Source: Desulfobulbus oligotrophicus (lineage in GTDB: Bacteria; Desulfobacterota; Desulfobulbia; Desulfobulbales; Desulfobulbaceae). From it: 64,000 nt of DNA. The DNA lies in assembly GCF_016446285.1 (NCBI RefSeq), contig NZ_CP054140.1, positions 2,089,501-2,153,500 on the forward strand, written 5' to 3'. Every line of letters begins with the position of its first letter. Within the stretch, counting starts at the first letter, position 1. The position numbers and the translations under genes are program-made. Below, piece after piece: positions 1 to 9,275 of the stretch. The notes under the pieces are model-generated. The model was not told the DNA's origin. It searched no databases and was given only the letters and a program-made list of their open reading frames with translations.

Positions 1-790
1 GGAGCTCGTTGAGGCGGGCATATCCCTGCGCGGAAAACTGCATGTTGGTGATGGGGTCGGTATAGTGGTTGTCCTGACCGGCGGAGTTGATAATCAGGTC
101 GGGATTGAAGTCGGCAAGAATGGGGAGCACCACCTCTTCAATGGCATAGAGATATCCCTCGTCAGAGGTCCGCGGCGGCAGGGGGATATTCACGGTCTTT
201 CCCAGTGCCCTGGGACCTCCGTTCTCATACGGAAAACCTGATCCGGGATACAGGGTACGTCCATCCTGGTGAAGAGAGATAAACAGAACGTCCGGGTCGT
301 GCCAGTACACATCCTGGGTCCCGTCGCCATGGTGGCAATCAGTATCAACAATGGCAATTCGTTTGCGGCCGTAGTGCTCTCGAATCCATTCGACCATTAC
401 AGCTTCAATGTTGATGTTGCAGAACCCGCGATTACCGTGCACGACTTTCATGGCGTGATGGCCGGGCGGACGGACAAGAGCAAATGCCCGACGTGTTTCC
501 TGTTCAAAGACCAATCGGGCCGCCTGAATGGCACCACCGGCGGAGATACGGTGTGATTCGGTACATATCGCCGATACCGACGGGAAACAGAAGTGAGCCC
601 GCATAATATCGAGATCAGAGGCATACAGGGGGCGGTGCTCACTGATTCCCTCGATATCGAACAGGCCCTCTTCCCGAAACTGATCCTGGGTGTACAGGAG
701 TCGCTCTTCCCGTTCGGGATGGGTAGGGGAGATAGCCCAGTCAAAGGCAGGAAAAAAAATAACGCCAAGAGAGGAGGCAGCTTTTAGCAT
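1..790 (-). CDS. Histone deacetylase / acetoin-utilisation (AcuC-like) family protein, C-terminus cut off by window start
   Basis: Translating the minus strand from the ATG at 788-790 gives an open frame to the window edge (263 residues seen). It carries the zinc-dependent deacetylase signatures RPPGHHA near residue 110, DTDCHHGDGTQ near 150 and a later SAGQDNH segment, which supply the catalytic histidines and metal-binding Asp/His residues. The family removes acyl groups from lysines, polyamines or related amides; the substrate here cannot be told. The gene lies 43 bases after the hydantoinase gene in the same orientation, so the two are probably co-transcribed. The SAGQDNH segment has Gln where SAGFDAH is more usual. 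The real C-terminus lies outside the window. Confidence 0.9.
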   Translation of the reverse strand, partial: MLKAASSLGVIFFPAFDWAISPTHPEREERLLYTQDQFREEGLFDIEGISEHRPLYASDLDIMRAHFCFPSVSAICTESHRISAGGAIQAARLVFEQETRRAFALVRPPGHHAMKVVHGNRGFCNINIEAVMVEWIREHYGRKRIAIVDTDCHHGDGTQDVYWHDPDVLFISLHQDGRTLYPGSGFPYENGGPRALGKTVNIPLPPRTSDEGYLYAIEEVVLPILADFNPDLIINSAGQDNHYTDPITNMQFSAQGYARLNEL

Positions 791-833
791 GATCGCACCT
801 GTGTGAATAAGAGAGTGTGGATGTGGTTGGAGA

Positions 834-2525
834 TCAGCATACCTGGAGGAGCGTTGCCGGGGCATCGGCAAGGTGGGTCACAACCGCCGGCCGCACCTGG
901 GCAACAACCCTGATATTTTTGCCGCTGGTGTAACCGCCGTCAACCATGTTGAAGGAGTCGGCCTGGGTTATTTGCACTTCCTGATCGTTGATCCTGATAC
1001 CAGATGCTGCCAGATCGCCGACAAGCAGCTTTCTGGCCTCTGCCACGGCCTCATCAAGACTGAACCCCCGGGGAACAGACTGGAAAATACCAAGCATGGG
1101 GACGGACAACTTACGTCGTGCGGTATTAGCCGTCAGGCTGAGATGGCTGGTGGTCCTGGTGAGGGCTGCGCCAATGGCATTGACAACACTGTGGAGAGAA
1201 GGAACGGTCACTTCCAGTCCCAACCGTTCGGCAAGTGGCGCCTGAAAAACGGCGGCAGGGCCGCCGATGACAATCAGCCTGGTCGGCTTGATTTCCCGGC
1301 TGGTGAGTATTTCGTGAATGGTATAGACAGGTTTACTGTTGACCTTGAAGATCAGTTGTTCAATGGCTGTTGCCAGGGTTTCCACCGCAGTGCTGATCAC
1401 TGTTTCGGCCAGCTGTTCTGTTGAACAGCTCAATGCATTGCTCATGGCCGTCATACCGGTTTGGGAACGGTCGGTTGCGCCGAAGGCGGCAAGCCCCAGG
1501 ACATTGAAGGCATCCATAATGGTCGGCCGGTCACCGCCGGCGGCCATACAGGGGCCGAGTCGTTGCGGACCGACGGCAACCTCGCCGTTGTCACTGTGAA
1601 TAAGGGAGTCGCCACCGATCCCGATGGATTCGACATGGATGGCACGAACCAGGGTGGGGCGTTCTTCAATGGATATGCCCTCGCGTTCCAGGAGCGGTGT
1701 TCCGCCGGCAAAAAGGGCGATATCCGTGGTTGTGCCGCCGATATCCAGCATCAGGACATCCTCGTTAACAGGTGTGGTGGCAAGGATCCCCATGACTGAT
1801 GCCGCCGGACCGGAGAAGATGGACTGCACCGGTGTTTCCAAAGCACGGACCAGCGGCATGGTGCCACCGTCGGCTTTGAGAATGTTAATTTCAACGTCCT
1901 CAAGGGAAAATCCTTTGAGACTGGTGGTTAATGCCCCGGCAAAGCGCTGAAAAATACGCCAGACAGCTGAATTGTAGTAGGCTGTGTGGATGCGGCGACC
2001 GAAGTTGAGTTGGCCGGAGATCGCATGACCCAGGGTGACAAAATCCGCCTGGTCGCCCAGCTTTTCACGAATATGATTTTCATAGTCAGGGTTGCGTGGT
2101 GAAAATTTGCAGGCAGCAGCAAAGCATTTGACCCCCTGATCAAGACAGGAAGAGATGGCCTCATCGAGATCATCCTCATTGAGTGCCGAGGTCTCTGTCC
2201 CGAGGTGGTCAAGGCTACCGTAAATTTGGTGGTAATGGTCGCCTATACGATAATATTCAGCCGAGATCCCAGGGCCTCCGACCACCAGCATGCCCACAGG
2301 TTCGGTCTTTCCGGTAACAATGGCGTTGGTGGTCAACGTGGTGCTCAGATTAAGAGTGCGTACCCGCCTGGGGTCCTTGCCGGCCAGAATGGTGTGTAGT
2401 ACCTGGCTGATCGATTCGAGCAGGTTGTCGTGGTTGGTTGGGGTTTTGGCTGCGGCGAGCAGTTGATCGCCGTCAATAAGCACGCCGTCGGTTTGAGTGC
2501 CGCCGACATCGATTCCTATGCGCAT
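834..2525 (-). CDS. Hydantoinase/oxoprolinase family protein (HyuA-like)
   Basis: A 563-residue protein with an actin-like ATPase fold. The N-terminus contains the phosphate-binding loop GIDVGGTQTDGVLIDG, and a second loop LDIGGTTTDIALF lies in the middle, as in the N-methylhydantoinase A / 5-oxoprolinase family, which opens cyclic amides using ATP. It is shorter than the roughly 700-residue HyuA proteins and matches the shorter subfamily in anaerobes. No HyuB partner is next to it; the following gene is a deacetylase-like protein. Substrate unknown. The start ATG at 2525 is followed directly by the conserved glycine-rich strand, so the N-terminus is well placed. Confidence 0.85.
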   Translation of the reverse strand: MRIGIDVGGTQTDGVLIDGDQLLAAAKTPTNHDNLLESISQVLHTILAGKDPRRVRTLNLSTTLTTNAIVTGKTEPVGMLVVGGPGISAEYYRIGDHYHQIYGSLDHLGTETSALNEDDLDEAISSCLDQGVKCFAAACKFSPRNPDYENHIREKLGDQADFVTLGHAISGQLNFGRRIHTAYYNSAVWRIFQRFAGALTTSLKGFSLEDVEINILKADGGTMPLVRALETPVQSIFSGPAASVMGILATTPVNEDVLMLDIGGTTTDIALFAGGTPLLEREGISIEERPTLVRAIHVESIGIGGDSLIHSDNGEVAVGPQRLGPCMAAGGDRPTIMDAFNVLGLAAFGATDRSQTGMTAMSNALSCSTEQLAETVISTAVETLATAIEQLIFKVNSKPVYTIHEILTSREIKPTRLIVIGGPAAVFQAPLAERLGLEVTVPSLHSVVNAIGAALTRTTSHLSLTANTARRKLSVPMLGIFQSVPRGFSLDEAVAEARKLLVGDLAASGIRINDQEVQITQADSFNMVDGGYTSGKNIRVVAQVRPAVVTHLADAPATLLQVC

Positions 2526-2860
2526 GGCATCTCCTTGCAGACGAGAAGGGAAACGGGATTTTGGAGAGGGGCTTGTTTGTATGTGTTTGATCGTCTTTAT
2601 CTGTTGCGGTGATCTTAACGTATTTTAAGAACAAATGATATTTCAAAAGAATAGCGACTGGTTTCAGGAGTTATGGGTCGCAGTGCCTTTATTGAATATA
2701 TCGTGACCAGCTGGTTGGACCGTTCAGCTCCATTGGTGGATATCTCAGCCGGACATCCTGGTTTTATTGCAAACACCATCTGCCCGACAGGGTCCGCCAT
2801 GCAGAAGGGCAGGCGGTCTGGTCCATTGCCAGGTACGGTTACAGACCATATACCATGGTA
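2526..2860. other. Gene-less stretch upstream of the hydantoinase gene
   Basis: No convincing coding frame. The short frames on both strands have no recognisable composition or motif. It presumably holds the promoter of the leftward hydantoinase-deacetylase pair and the end of the macro-domain transcript; I see no clear terminator hairpin. Confidence 0.5.
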
Positions 2861-3370
2861 TTACTCTTCCAGGCCGCGGATAGCCTGGGCAAAGGCAAAT
2901 TTTGCCTGCGGTTGAAAACAGGCGATAAAAACCTCTGCAGGTTTTCCGTTACGGTTGAGAAAAGACTGGATAGTGTCAACAGCAATGTCAGCGGCTTCAT
3001 CCAGGGGAAATCCGTACGCACCGCAGCTGATTGCAGGAAAGGCGATGGAGTTGATATTGTGTTGGACTGCCAGCTCCAGACAGCTGCGGTAACAGCCGGC
3101 CAGCAGAGCCGGTTCGTTATTATTGCCACCTCTCCATATAGGGCCGACAGTATGAATGACATACTGTGCGGGAAGGTTGTAGCCTTTTGTGATGACGGCT
3201 TTGCCGGTTTTACAGCCGCCGATGGTTCGGCACTCTTCCAGGAGTTGCGGACCGGCGGCGCGATGGATGGCACCGTCAACCCCTCCGCCGCCCAAAAGAG
3301 TTTCATTGGCAGCGTTAACAATGGCATCGACCTTCATGGTCGTGATGTCGGTTTCAACCAGCGTAATCAT
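2861..3370 (-). CDS. Macro-domain protein, probable O-acetyl-ADP-ribose deacetylase (YmdB-like)
   Basis: A single macro domain fills the 169-residue protein. Diagnostic segments are the N-terminal [21 protein letters not shown] strand-loop (cut here for length), [13 protein letters not shown], and the phosphate-loop [10 protein letters not shown] followed by a helical C-terminus. These match bacterial ADP-ribose / O-acetyl-ADP-ribose hydrolases (YmdB/MacroD type), cytoplasmic enzymes removing ADP-ribose adducts. The adenine-binding Asp (D8) and catalytic-loop Asn residues (Asn in VNAAN) are present. The gene stands alone and follows a typical start with upstream AGGAGGC on the coding strand. 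The in vivo substrate is not deducible. Confidence 0.92.
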   Translation of the reverse strand: MITLVETDITTMKVDAIVNAANETLLGGGGVDGAIHRAAGPQLLEECRTIGGCKTGKAVITKGYNLPAQYVIHTVGPIWRGGNNNEPALLAGCYRSCLELAVQHNINSIAFPAISCGAYGFPLDEAADIAVDTIQSFLNRNGKPAEVFIACFQPQAKFAFAQAIRGLEE

Positions 3371-3865
3371 TGTAGCCTCCTTTTCACAGGCATCGACCAG
3401 CAGTACTGGTGAATCATGGAGTTCCCGAGAGCGGACAGGCCCAATTCAGGAGCTTTCGGTTCAGTACGTCTCTGTCGAGCAATCTTCTTTTATGATGATT
3501 TCTGAACAAAAATCCAGATGGTGAACGAAAAAACACACTGTTAGTGTACGCGACCGCCAGTAAATGGTCAACTTTTTCACAAAGACCTCTCAGTAAGGGA
3601 TCACCTTGCATTTCTTGCACTGTTTTTGCTTAAATGTTTTTCGTGACTGCTTATGACCAGCGACCTCTCTTTTTTCGGCTGCTGCAGGCGATGCTATTTG
3701 AGGGAACTTACAGGTGCACCTGTCCGATGTCTTTCCTGATAACGATACCTGTATCCAGGCTGTCAGTGAGGTAAGGACGGACGTCTGCTTCTGCGCAAGC
3801 GGTCCGCTGTCCGGGTGCTTTCTGTTTTTCAGGTGGTTTGCTGCAGTCGCCATGGAGATTACGTA
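3371..3865. other. Gene-less stretch between macro-domain gene and sensor kinase
   Basis: About 500 bases between divergent genes. A 93-codon minus-strand frame at 3590-3871 ends in a Cys-Lys-rich tail but has no ribosome-binding site or family likeness, so I leave it unannotated. The region probably contains the promoters of both flanking genes. Confidence 0.45.
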
Positions 3866-5332
3866 GTGCAATATGAATTCTCTACTATTGGTATGATCAT
3901 GAAAAGAATTTTTAGTCTCAGCATCATCAGTAAAGTGGCTCTTGTTCTTTTCTTTTATATATCATGTGTGACGATCATGAGTTTTTTATCCTATGTTGAT
4001 CTTGTCACTACTGAACGAAAAATGGAGATTTTAGAATATATATACAATGTTCATAATAATATCCTGGAAGCAAGACGATATGAAAAAAATTACTTTTTAT
4101 ATGGTAACCAGGATTCCCTTTATGAAAATATTGCATCAACACAGAAGGTAACAGAAATAATAGACACAATATTACATGTTGACGAAAAGCTGGCTGTGAA
4201 CAATCAGCTGATTGAACTGGATGCTCAGATAAAAGTATACACAAATAGTATTCGTGATTTACTCGCGACAATTCAGGAAACTGATACTGGGAAGGATGGA
4301 AATATTGAAGATAAAATACGTCACTATGGTAAAATAATTTCTGATATCAGTGAAGATATTGTAAATTTTGAAAAAACGCAAATTCACTCCATGGTATCTT
4401 TGCTCAGAGAACAACTGATAGTGTGGGCGTCTGTTGCCATCGTCACGGGTATTATTCTTTCATTCTTCAGTATTTCTTTTGTTTTTAAACCGATTGCTGC
4501 GATCAAAAAGGCAACTGTTGCCATTGCCCAGGGCCGGTTCAACAAGATTGATGTCATCAATACAAAAGATGAGATTCAACAGGTCATGGAAGCATTCAAT
4601 ATCATGGTGTCCGAACTGGAACGAAGACAGGATCAGCTGATTCAGGCTGAAAAACTCTCCTCTCTTGGTACTTTGACCGCAGGTGTTGCCCATCAGCTCA
4701 ATAATCCGCTCAACAATATCTCCACGTCCTGTCAAATTGCAATTGATGAGTTTACAGATGGTGACCCGGCGTTCGTCAGACGGATGCTGCAAAATATCGA
4801 TCAGGAAACTTTACGGGCTCGTGATGTTGTGAAAAGTCTGTTGGAGTTCTCTCGAACTCAGGAGTTTGCACTTCGGACAGCATCGCTTGTTGACGTTGTT
4901 CAAAAGGCGGTACTGCTGGCAAAAAGTCAGGTCTCTCCGGACATCAGTATGACGGTTGATGTGCCTCAACATCTTGTTTTACCGCTGGATATCCAACGTA
5001 TGCAGGAGGTATTCATCAACCTGATCATCAACGCGGCACAGGCGATACTCCGTCAGGGCAGCATCACTATCACCGCCACTGAAGATATTGGAGCTCAGGA
5101 AGTAATCGTTGAGATCAGCGACACCGGTCAGGGGATAGCAGAAAAGAATCTTGCCCGAATTTTTGACCCGTTTTTTACAACAAAAGAAGAGGGCCATGGG
5201 ACCGGCCTCGGCCTTTCTGTTGTCTATGGAATTGTCCAGCAGCACCAGGGGACAATTACCGTGCAAAGTCAGATCGGTCAGGGTACATCTTTTTTCATTC
5301 ATCTGCCCTGCCCGGTTAAAATTGTAACCTGA
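3866..5332 (+). CDS. Membrane sensor histidine kinase, NtrB-type, with extracytoplasmic helical sensor
   Basis: First gene of a two-component pair. There is a membrane helix near the N-terminus ([15 protein letters not shown]), a periplasmic helical region of about 150 residues containing [13 protein letters not shown] (typical of helical-bimodular or four-helix sensors), a second helix ([20 protein letters not shown]), HAMP, then the phosphoacceptor box [14 protein letters not shown] and an HATPase with [16 protein letters not shown] and [18 protein letters not shown]. The start is uncertain: GTG at 3866 has GGAG eight bases upstream, while ATG at 3893 or 3899 lacks an obvious site and the longest frame opens at 3815. 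The response regulator follows after 12 bases, so the two are one transcript. Confidence 0.9.
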   Translation: MQYEFSTIGMIMKRIFSLSIISKVALVLFFYISCVTIMSFLSYVDLVTTERKMEILEYIYNVHNNILEARRYEKNYFLYGNQDSLYENIASTQKVTEIIDTILHVDEKLAVNNQLIELDAQIKVYTNSIRDLLATIQETDTGKDGNIEDKIRHYGKIISDISEDIVNFEKTQIHSMVSLLREQLIVWASVAIVTGIILSFFSISFVFKPIAAIKKATVAIAQGRFNKIDVINTKDEIQQVMEAFNIMVSELERRQDQLIQAEKLSSLGTLTAGVAHQLNNPLNNISTSCQIAIDEFTDGDPAFVRRMLQNIDQETLRARDVVKSLLEFSRTQEFALRTASLVDVVQKAVLLAKSQVSPDISMTVDVPQHLVLPLDIQRMQEVFINLIINAAQAILRQGSITITATEDIGAQEVIVEISDTGQGIAEKNLARIFDPFFTTKEEGHGTGLGLSVVYGIVQQHQGTITVQSQIGQGTSFFIHLPCPVKIVT

Positions 5333-5344
5333 TCGAATTCTGAT

Positions 5345-6706
5345 ATGACTAAACGGAAAGTCCTTGTGGTTGACGACGAGTCAATTTCCCGTGAAAACCT
5401 GACCCATATTCTTACGAAGGACGGGTACCTGATCAGGGAGGCTGAAGATGGTCAGACAGCGATCAGCATCCTGAAAGAAGAAGAGATCGATCTGGTCTTA
5501 ACCGATCTGCGCATGCCCGGTACTGATGGCATGGCTGTTCTTGAGGAGGCAAAAAAACTGTGGCCGGCTATTGAGGTCGTAGTCATAACCGGCCATGCCA
5601 GTGTTGACACCGCTGTGGAAGCCATGCGAAAGGGCGCTTATCATTACGTGGAGAAACCATTTAAGATTAATGAGTTGCGTGCCATTGTCGAAAAGGCTCT
5701 TGAGAAGAGTCTGTTGCGAAGAGAGATTCGTTTTCTGCGGAATCAGGTTGCTGCACACAAGGGGGTTGAACGAATTGTCGGCGGCAGCCAGAAAATGCAA
5801 GCACTGCGCGAAACCATTGCCCAGGTATCGCAACTTGATTGTAATGTCCTGATTCAAGGTGAGACAGGAACAGGCAAGGAACTCGTTGCGCAAACACTCC
5901 ATGAGTTGAGTCCCCGTTCAAAGAAACGCTTTGTTGCGTTCAACTGCGGTGTTTTTACTGAAGAACTGATTGCCAGTGAGTTGTTCGGCTATGAGCGGGG
6001 GGCCTTCACCGGAGCCAATAAAAGCAAGAAAGGGCTGCTTGAAACCGCAGAAGGCGGCACGGTTTTTTTTGATGAGGTGGGCGAGTTATCCCTTTCTCTG
6101 CAGGTCAAACTGCTTCGCGTTCTTCAGGAGCGCACGCTGCTTCGTGTTGGTGGCTCAACTGAAATTGCCGTTGATTTTCGAGTGCTGGCAGCAACCAACA
6201 AAGATCTCAAGAGAGAGGTGGAAGCCGGGACCTTTCGTGCGGACCTCTATTATCGGCTTGATGTGCTTGCGATCAATGTGCCATCACTGGCTGAACGGAG
6301 AGAAGACATCCCGGCCCTGACGGACTATTTTCTTGCCAAACATGTTCCGTTAGGACGCACTGCGCCACGACTGTCACGCTCTGCCCAGCAACACCTTATG
6401 GCGTATGATTACCCCGGAAATATCAGAGAACTGGAAAATATTGCCCAGCGTTTGCTTCTTTTTAACGGTGAAGAGCTTATAGAAGCGCATCACGTTGATA
6501 CTGTTTTTGGAGACAGTACCGGCATGGCTGTTCGTGAGCATCGGGCTGAATGGCTGACTTTAGAGGAACATGAGAAGCGCTATATCCTTGAAGTGTTAGA
6601 CGAGGTTGAGGGGAACCGGTCTGCTGCGGCAAAGATGCTCGGTATAGATCGTGTCTCCCTCTGGCGGAAAATCAAACGCTACGGTCTTGAAGATCCGGAT
6701 GCCTGA
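5345..6706 (+). CDS. Sigma-54-dependent NtrC-family response regulator
   Basis: A 453-residue protein with the classical three domains. The receiver (1-120) has phosphoacceptor Asp54 in LVLTDLRMPG and Lys in VEKPF. The AAA+ domain has Walker A GETGTGKE, the sigma-54-contacting loop GAFTGA and Walker B GGTVFFDEVGE. The C-terminal Fis-type helix-turn-helix contains GNRSAAAKMLGIDRVSLWRK. It would activate sigma-54 promoters when phosphorylated by the adjacent kinase. A probable target is the stress-protein/TauE operon at 9.3 kb, which has a sigma-54-like promoter and palindromes. Its receiver is unusually similar to the one inside the next gene (see findings). Confidence 0.96.
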   Translation: MTKRKVLVVDDESISRENLTHILTKDGYLIREAEDGQTAISILKEEEIDLVLTDLRMPGTDGMAVLEEAKKLWPAIEVVVITGHASVDTAVEAMRKGAYHYVEKPFKINELRAIVEKALEKSLLRREIRFLRNQVAAHKGVERIVGGSQKMQALRETIAQVSQLDCNVLIQGETGTGKELVAQTLHELSPRSKKRFVAFNCGVFTEELIASELFGYERGAFTGANKSKKGLLETAEGGTVFFDEVGELSLSLQVKLLRVLQERTLLRVGGSTEIAVDFRVLAATNKDLKREVEAGTFRADLYYRLDVLAINVPSLAERREDIPALTDYFLAKHVPLGRTAPRLSRSAQQHLMAYDYPGNIRELENIAQRLLLFNGEELIEAHHVDTVFGDSTGMAVREHRAEWLTLEEHEKRYILEVLDEVEGNRSAAAKMLGIDRVSLWRKIKRYGLEDPDA

Positions 6707-6738
6707 CCACTTTTTTAAATACTGCAACACTCGCCCGG

Positions 6739-8787
6739 TCAGGATGCCAGAATAAACGTCTGACGGCCAAAGACCGGTTCCACGATTTCATCGGCATTTG
6801 TTACAAGCTGTATCCGAATCCCTTCCAGAACATCGGTGTCCAGCGATTCAACTTCTTCCTGGTTGGCAGACGGTAAAAGGACTAACTGTACACCGGCACG
6901 CTTTGCAGCCAGAATTTTTTCGCGAATTCCCTTGACCGGCAGAATTCGACCTGTCAGGGTCATTTCGCCGGTCAGGGCAACATCGCGCCGTGCCGGTTTT
7001 TGCGTGAGGAGGGAGAGGAGTGCTGCAAAGATGGTGATTCCGGCGGACGGACCATCTTTCGTTATGGCTCCGGCTGGGAAATGGATATGTATATCGGTGT
7101 CTTTAAAAAATACCGGTGATACGTCAAAGACACCTGCCTGGCTGCGAAGAAAGCTCAGGGCTGTTTGAGCAGATTCCCGCAATACCTCACCGAGTGACCC
7201 GGTTAAGATCAATGTCCCGGAGCCCGGCATCAGAGCGGCTTCCACACTGATAATCTCTCCTCCGGTCGTTGCCCAGACCATACCTGTGGCAACACCGATC
7301 TGCGGTTCAACTTCAGCTGCTTCGCGTTGAAATTCACGTGGGCCGAGCAGTTGCGACACCATCGGCACATCGACCAGTATCGGCAGGTTCTTGCCATTCG
7401 TCTTGAGATGGAGGAGGGCGATCTTGCGACAGATGTCAGCTATTTTCCGTTCAAGATGACGTAAGCCGGATTCACGGGTGTAATCGTTGATGACCCGCAC
7501 CAACCCTTCCTGGGAAAACTGGACCATGTCCTTTGTCAGTCCGGTGAGCTTGAGCTGGCGCGGCAGAATAAACTGCTGAGCAATGTGTACTTTTTCACGT
7601 TCAGTATACCCCGTGAACTCAAGACACTCCATCCGGTCCAGTAAAGGACCGGGCAGTTTGGACAGATCATTGGCCGTTGCAATGAACATGATCCGTGAAA
7701 GGTCAAAGGGTACCTCAAGGTAGTGATCGTTAAAATGAACATTTTGTTCAGGGTCAAGCACTTCAAGGAGCACCGAGGCTGCGTCGCCGCAGAAATCCTG
7801 TCCGATTTTATCAATTTCATCGAGCATGAACACAGGGTTGTTCATGCCGACTCGTTTTAACTCTGTGATAATCCGTCCTGGTAATGCACCCACATATGTT
7901 CGCCGGTGTCCCCGCAGTTCAGCCTCATCACGTAATCCGGCAAGAGAAATCCGGATAAACCGGCGTTGCAGCGCTTCAGCAATGGCTCTGCCCACCGAGG
8001 TCTTGCCTGTCCCGGGAGGGCCTGTAAAGCAGAGGATGGGCCCTTTGCCCATCCGGACAAAGAGTTTCTTTTCCAACACCTCTTTGACGGTTCTGCGGAG
8101 TTCGTCGAAGTTTACCGGTTTTCCCAGATAGTGAGCAGCTCCTTTTTTAAGCGCGTCCACTGCCGAACCAACAGTGGCAAATCCGGTGACCATGATGACC
8201 GGAATGTCAGGCCTGATCTGGTTGACCCGTTCCAGAAGCTCAAGTCCGTCCATCTGCTCCATCTTCAGGTCCGTGACAACGAGGTCGACCTCCTCTTCAG
8301 ACAGGATAGTCATTGCTTCTGCACCGTTGCCTGCTCCATGACAGATATATCCGTCTTTGGTGAGGATATGAATCATGTTGGTGCGAGCGATCTCTTCATC
8401 ATCAACAATAAGAACGGTTTGTCTGGCTTTACTGCAGAGCGTTTTTGCAGCGAGGAATTCCAGGATCCGCTGTTTCACCTGTGTGAGGCCGAAATGGCGT
8501 GTGTCAAGGATTGACTGTGCCCTTATCAGATCCAGCCGATCTCGACTTGATTCCAGCCATGGGAGGGAGAGGAGCAACTCTATATAGTTGAACCCAAGTC
8601 CATATTCTGCGACCGAGGTATCGGTTTTTTCCAGTTTGGCGAATTCGTTTTTTATAACGTCAAGCACCTCTTGAGGGAGCTGAGCAATCTCAATTTTAGC
8701 TCGCAGACTGTCGAGTGGAGAAAGACCGGACGAGGTCTGTTGTGGTTGCTGTTCGGTTACGGATTCTGTTTTCTTTCTAAAAAACAT
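6739..8787 (-). CDS. Lon-like ATP-dependent protease with an internal response-regulator receiver domain
   Basis: 682 residues from the ATG at 8787; the open frame continues to 9045, but that extension shows no family likeness. Residues 22-120 match the helical region before the Lon ATPase (YIELLLSLPW, RILEFLA). Residues 123-240 are a complete receiver with Asp129/130, phosphoacceptor Asp173 (VVTDLKM), Thr201 and Lys223. Residues 247 on return to Lon: Walker A GPPGTGKT (256-263), VFMLDEIDKIG, RGHRRTYVGALPGR, and a protease domain with Ser581 in KDGPSAG and Lys624 in IREKI. The Lon N-terminal substrate-binding domain is absent. Phosphorylation of the inserted receiver may gate proteolysis. The gene is convergent with the two-component pair. 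Confidence 0.93.
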   Translation of the reverse strand: MFFRKKTESVTEQQPQQTSSGLSPLDSLRAKIEIAQLPQEVLDVIKNEFAKLEKTDTSVAEYGLGFNYIELLLSLPWLESSRDRLDLIRAQSILDTRHFGLTQVKQRILEFLAAKTLCSKARQTVLIVDDEEIARTNMIHILTKDGYICHGAGNGAEAMTILSEEEVDLVVTDLKMEQMDGLELLERVNQIRPDIPVIMVTGFATVGSAVDALKKGAAHYLGKPVNFDELRRTVKEVLEKKLFVRMGKGPILCFTGPPGTGKTSVGRAIAEALQRRFIRISLAGLRDEAELRGHRRTYVGALPGRIITELKRVGMNNPVFMLDEIDKIGQDFCGDAASVLLEVLDPEQNVHFNDHYLEVPFDLSRIMFIATANDLSKLPGPLLDRMECLEFTGYTEREKVHIAQQFILPRQLKLTGLTKDMVQFSQEGLVRVINDYTRESGLRHLERKIADICRKIALLHLKTNGKNLPILVDVPMVSQLLGPREFQREAAEVEPQIGVATGMVWATTGGEIISVEAALMPGSGTLILTGSLGEVLRESAQTALSFLRSQAGVFDVSPVFFKDTDIHIHFPAGAITKDGPSAGITIFAALLSLLTQKPARRDVALTGEMTLTGRILPVKGIREKILAAKRAGVQLVLLPSANQEEVESLDTDVLEGIRIQLVTNADEIVEPVFGRQTFILAS

Positions 8788-9055
8788 ACGCTTTTCCCTT
8801 ATGGTGCAGTCGGATGCTTGGTTTATTCTTCTCAGGACACCCAATAATGGAGCTGCGGCCGGCAGCGGAATCTCTGTGACACGCCATGCTTGCGGGTTGC
8901 TACAGTGGAAGCAATAAAAATGCCGTAAGCCCTTTCTTTTTCTGGTGTGTTTTCCTGCAGTATGACTCTGCCGGTCCATACGGTGTCTTGTGGCACAGCT
9001 CCATACGAGATTTTTTTCCTGCTGTTGTTCCGGCTTTTCTTCCATGCTGTTACAG

Positions 9056-9076
9056 TTGCAACATGCGATGTTGCAA
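9056..9076. promoter_or_regulatory. Perfect palindrome, probable activator binding site
   Basis: The 9-base arms TTGCAACAT and ATGTTGCAA are separated by GCG and followed at once by another TTTGCAA. It lies about 150 bases upstream of the sigma-54-like promoter, a usual place for an enhancer-type site of an NtrC-family activator. Confidence 0.55.
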
Positions 9077-9120
9077 TTTGCAATAGTTCCCCTTCCGAAT
9101 TTCCTGGTTTTTTTGCGAAC

Positions 9121-9135
9121 GTTGCGATTTGCAAC
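9121..9135. promoter_or_regulatory. Second inverted repeat, probable activator binding site
   Basis: GTTGC and GCAAC arms flank GATTT. It shares the TGCGAT/TTGCAA core with the palindrome 45 bases further left, so the two look like a pair of sites for one dimeric regulator. Confidence 0.5.
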
Positions 9136-9213
9136 AATTTGAATAATCGTGGCTGCAGCTCGTTTCTTGAAATAAAGTTAATCATTTCAAGACATTATTC
9201 TTTATCACCTGCA

Positions 9214-9229
9214 TGGCATGTTTCTTGAT
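9214..9229 (+). promoter_or_regulatory. Sigma-54-like promoter of the USP-TauE-USP operon
   Basis: TGGCATG-4 bases-TTGAT matches the -24/-12 consensus TGGCAYG-N4-TTGCW with one deviation (A for C at -12). The predicted start is near 9241, about 35 bases before the first gene. This is the expected target class of the NtrC-type regulator encoded 3 kb away. Confidence 0.5.
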
Positions 9230-9275
9230 TTTATCTGCTCGTTAAGAATCAGAAATAATTTTTCTGCCGAATGCC

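Larger units (their letters stand above)
8788..9275. other. Regulatory intergenic region between divergent Lon hybrid and USP-TauE operon
   Basis: No gene. It contains repeated TTGCAA/GTTGC motifs, including two inverted repeats (9056-9076 and 9121-9135), and a sigma-54-like promoter at 9214-9229 directed at the plus-strand operon. Both transcription units could be controlled from here. Confidence 0.6.

Noticed and set aside
873-1424. A 183-codon plus frame opposite the hydantoinase gene
   Set aside because: Mirror frame of a clearly coding gene; composition follows the other strand.
3590-3871. A 93-codon minus frame ending in a Cys/Lys-rich tail
   Set aside because: No ribosome-binding site, no recognisable fold and irregular composition; probably chance.
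8788-9045. N-terminal extension of the Lon hybrid to ATG 9045
   Set aside because: The 86 extra residues look like translated intergenic DNA; MFFRKK at 8787 leads straight into the Lon helical region.
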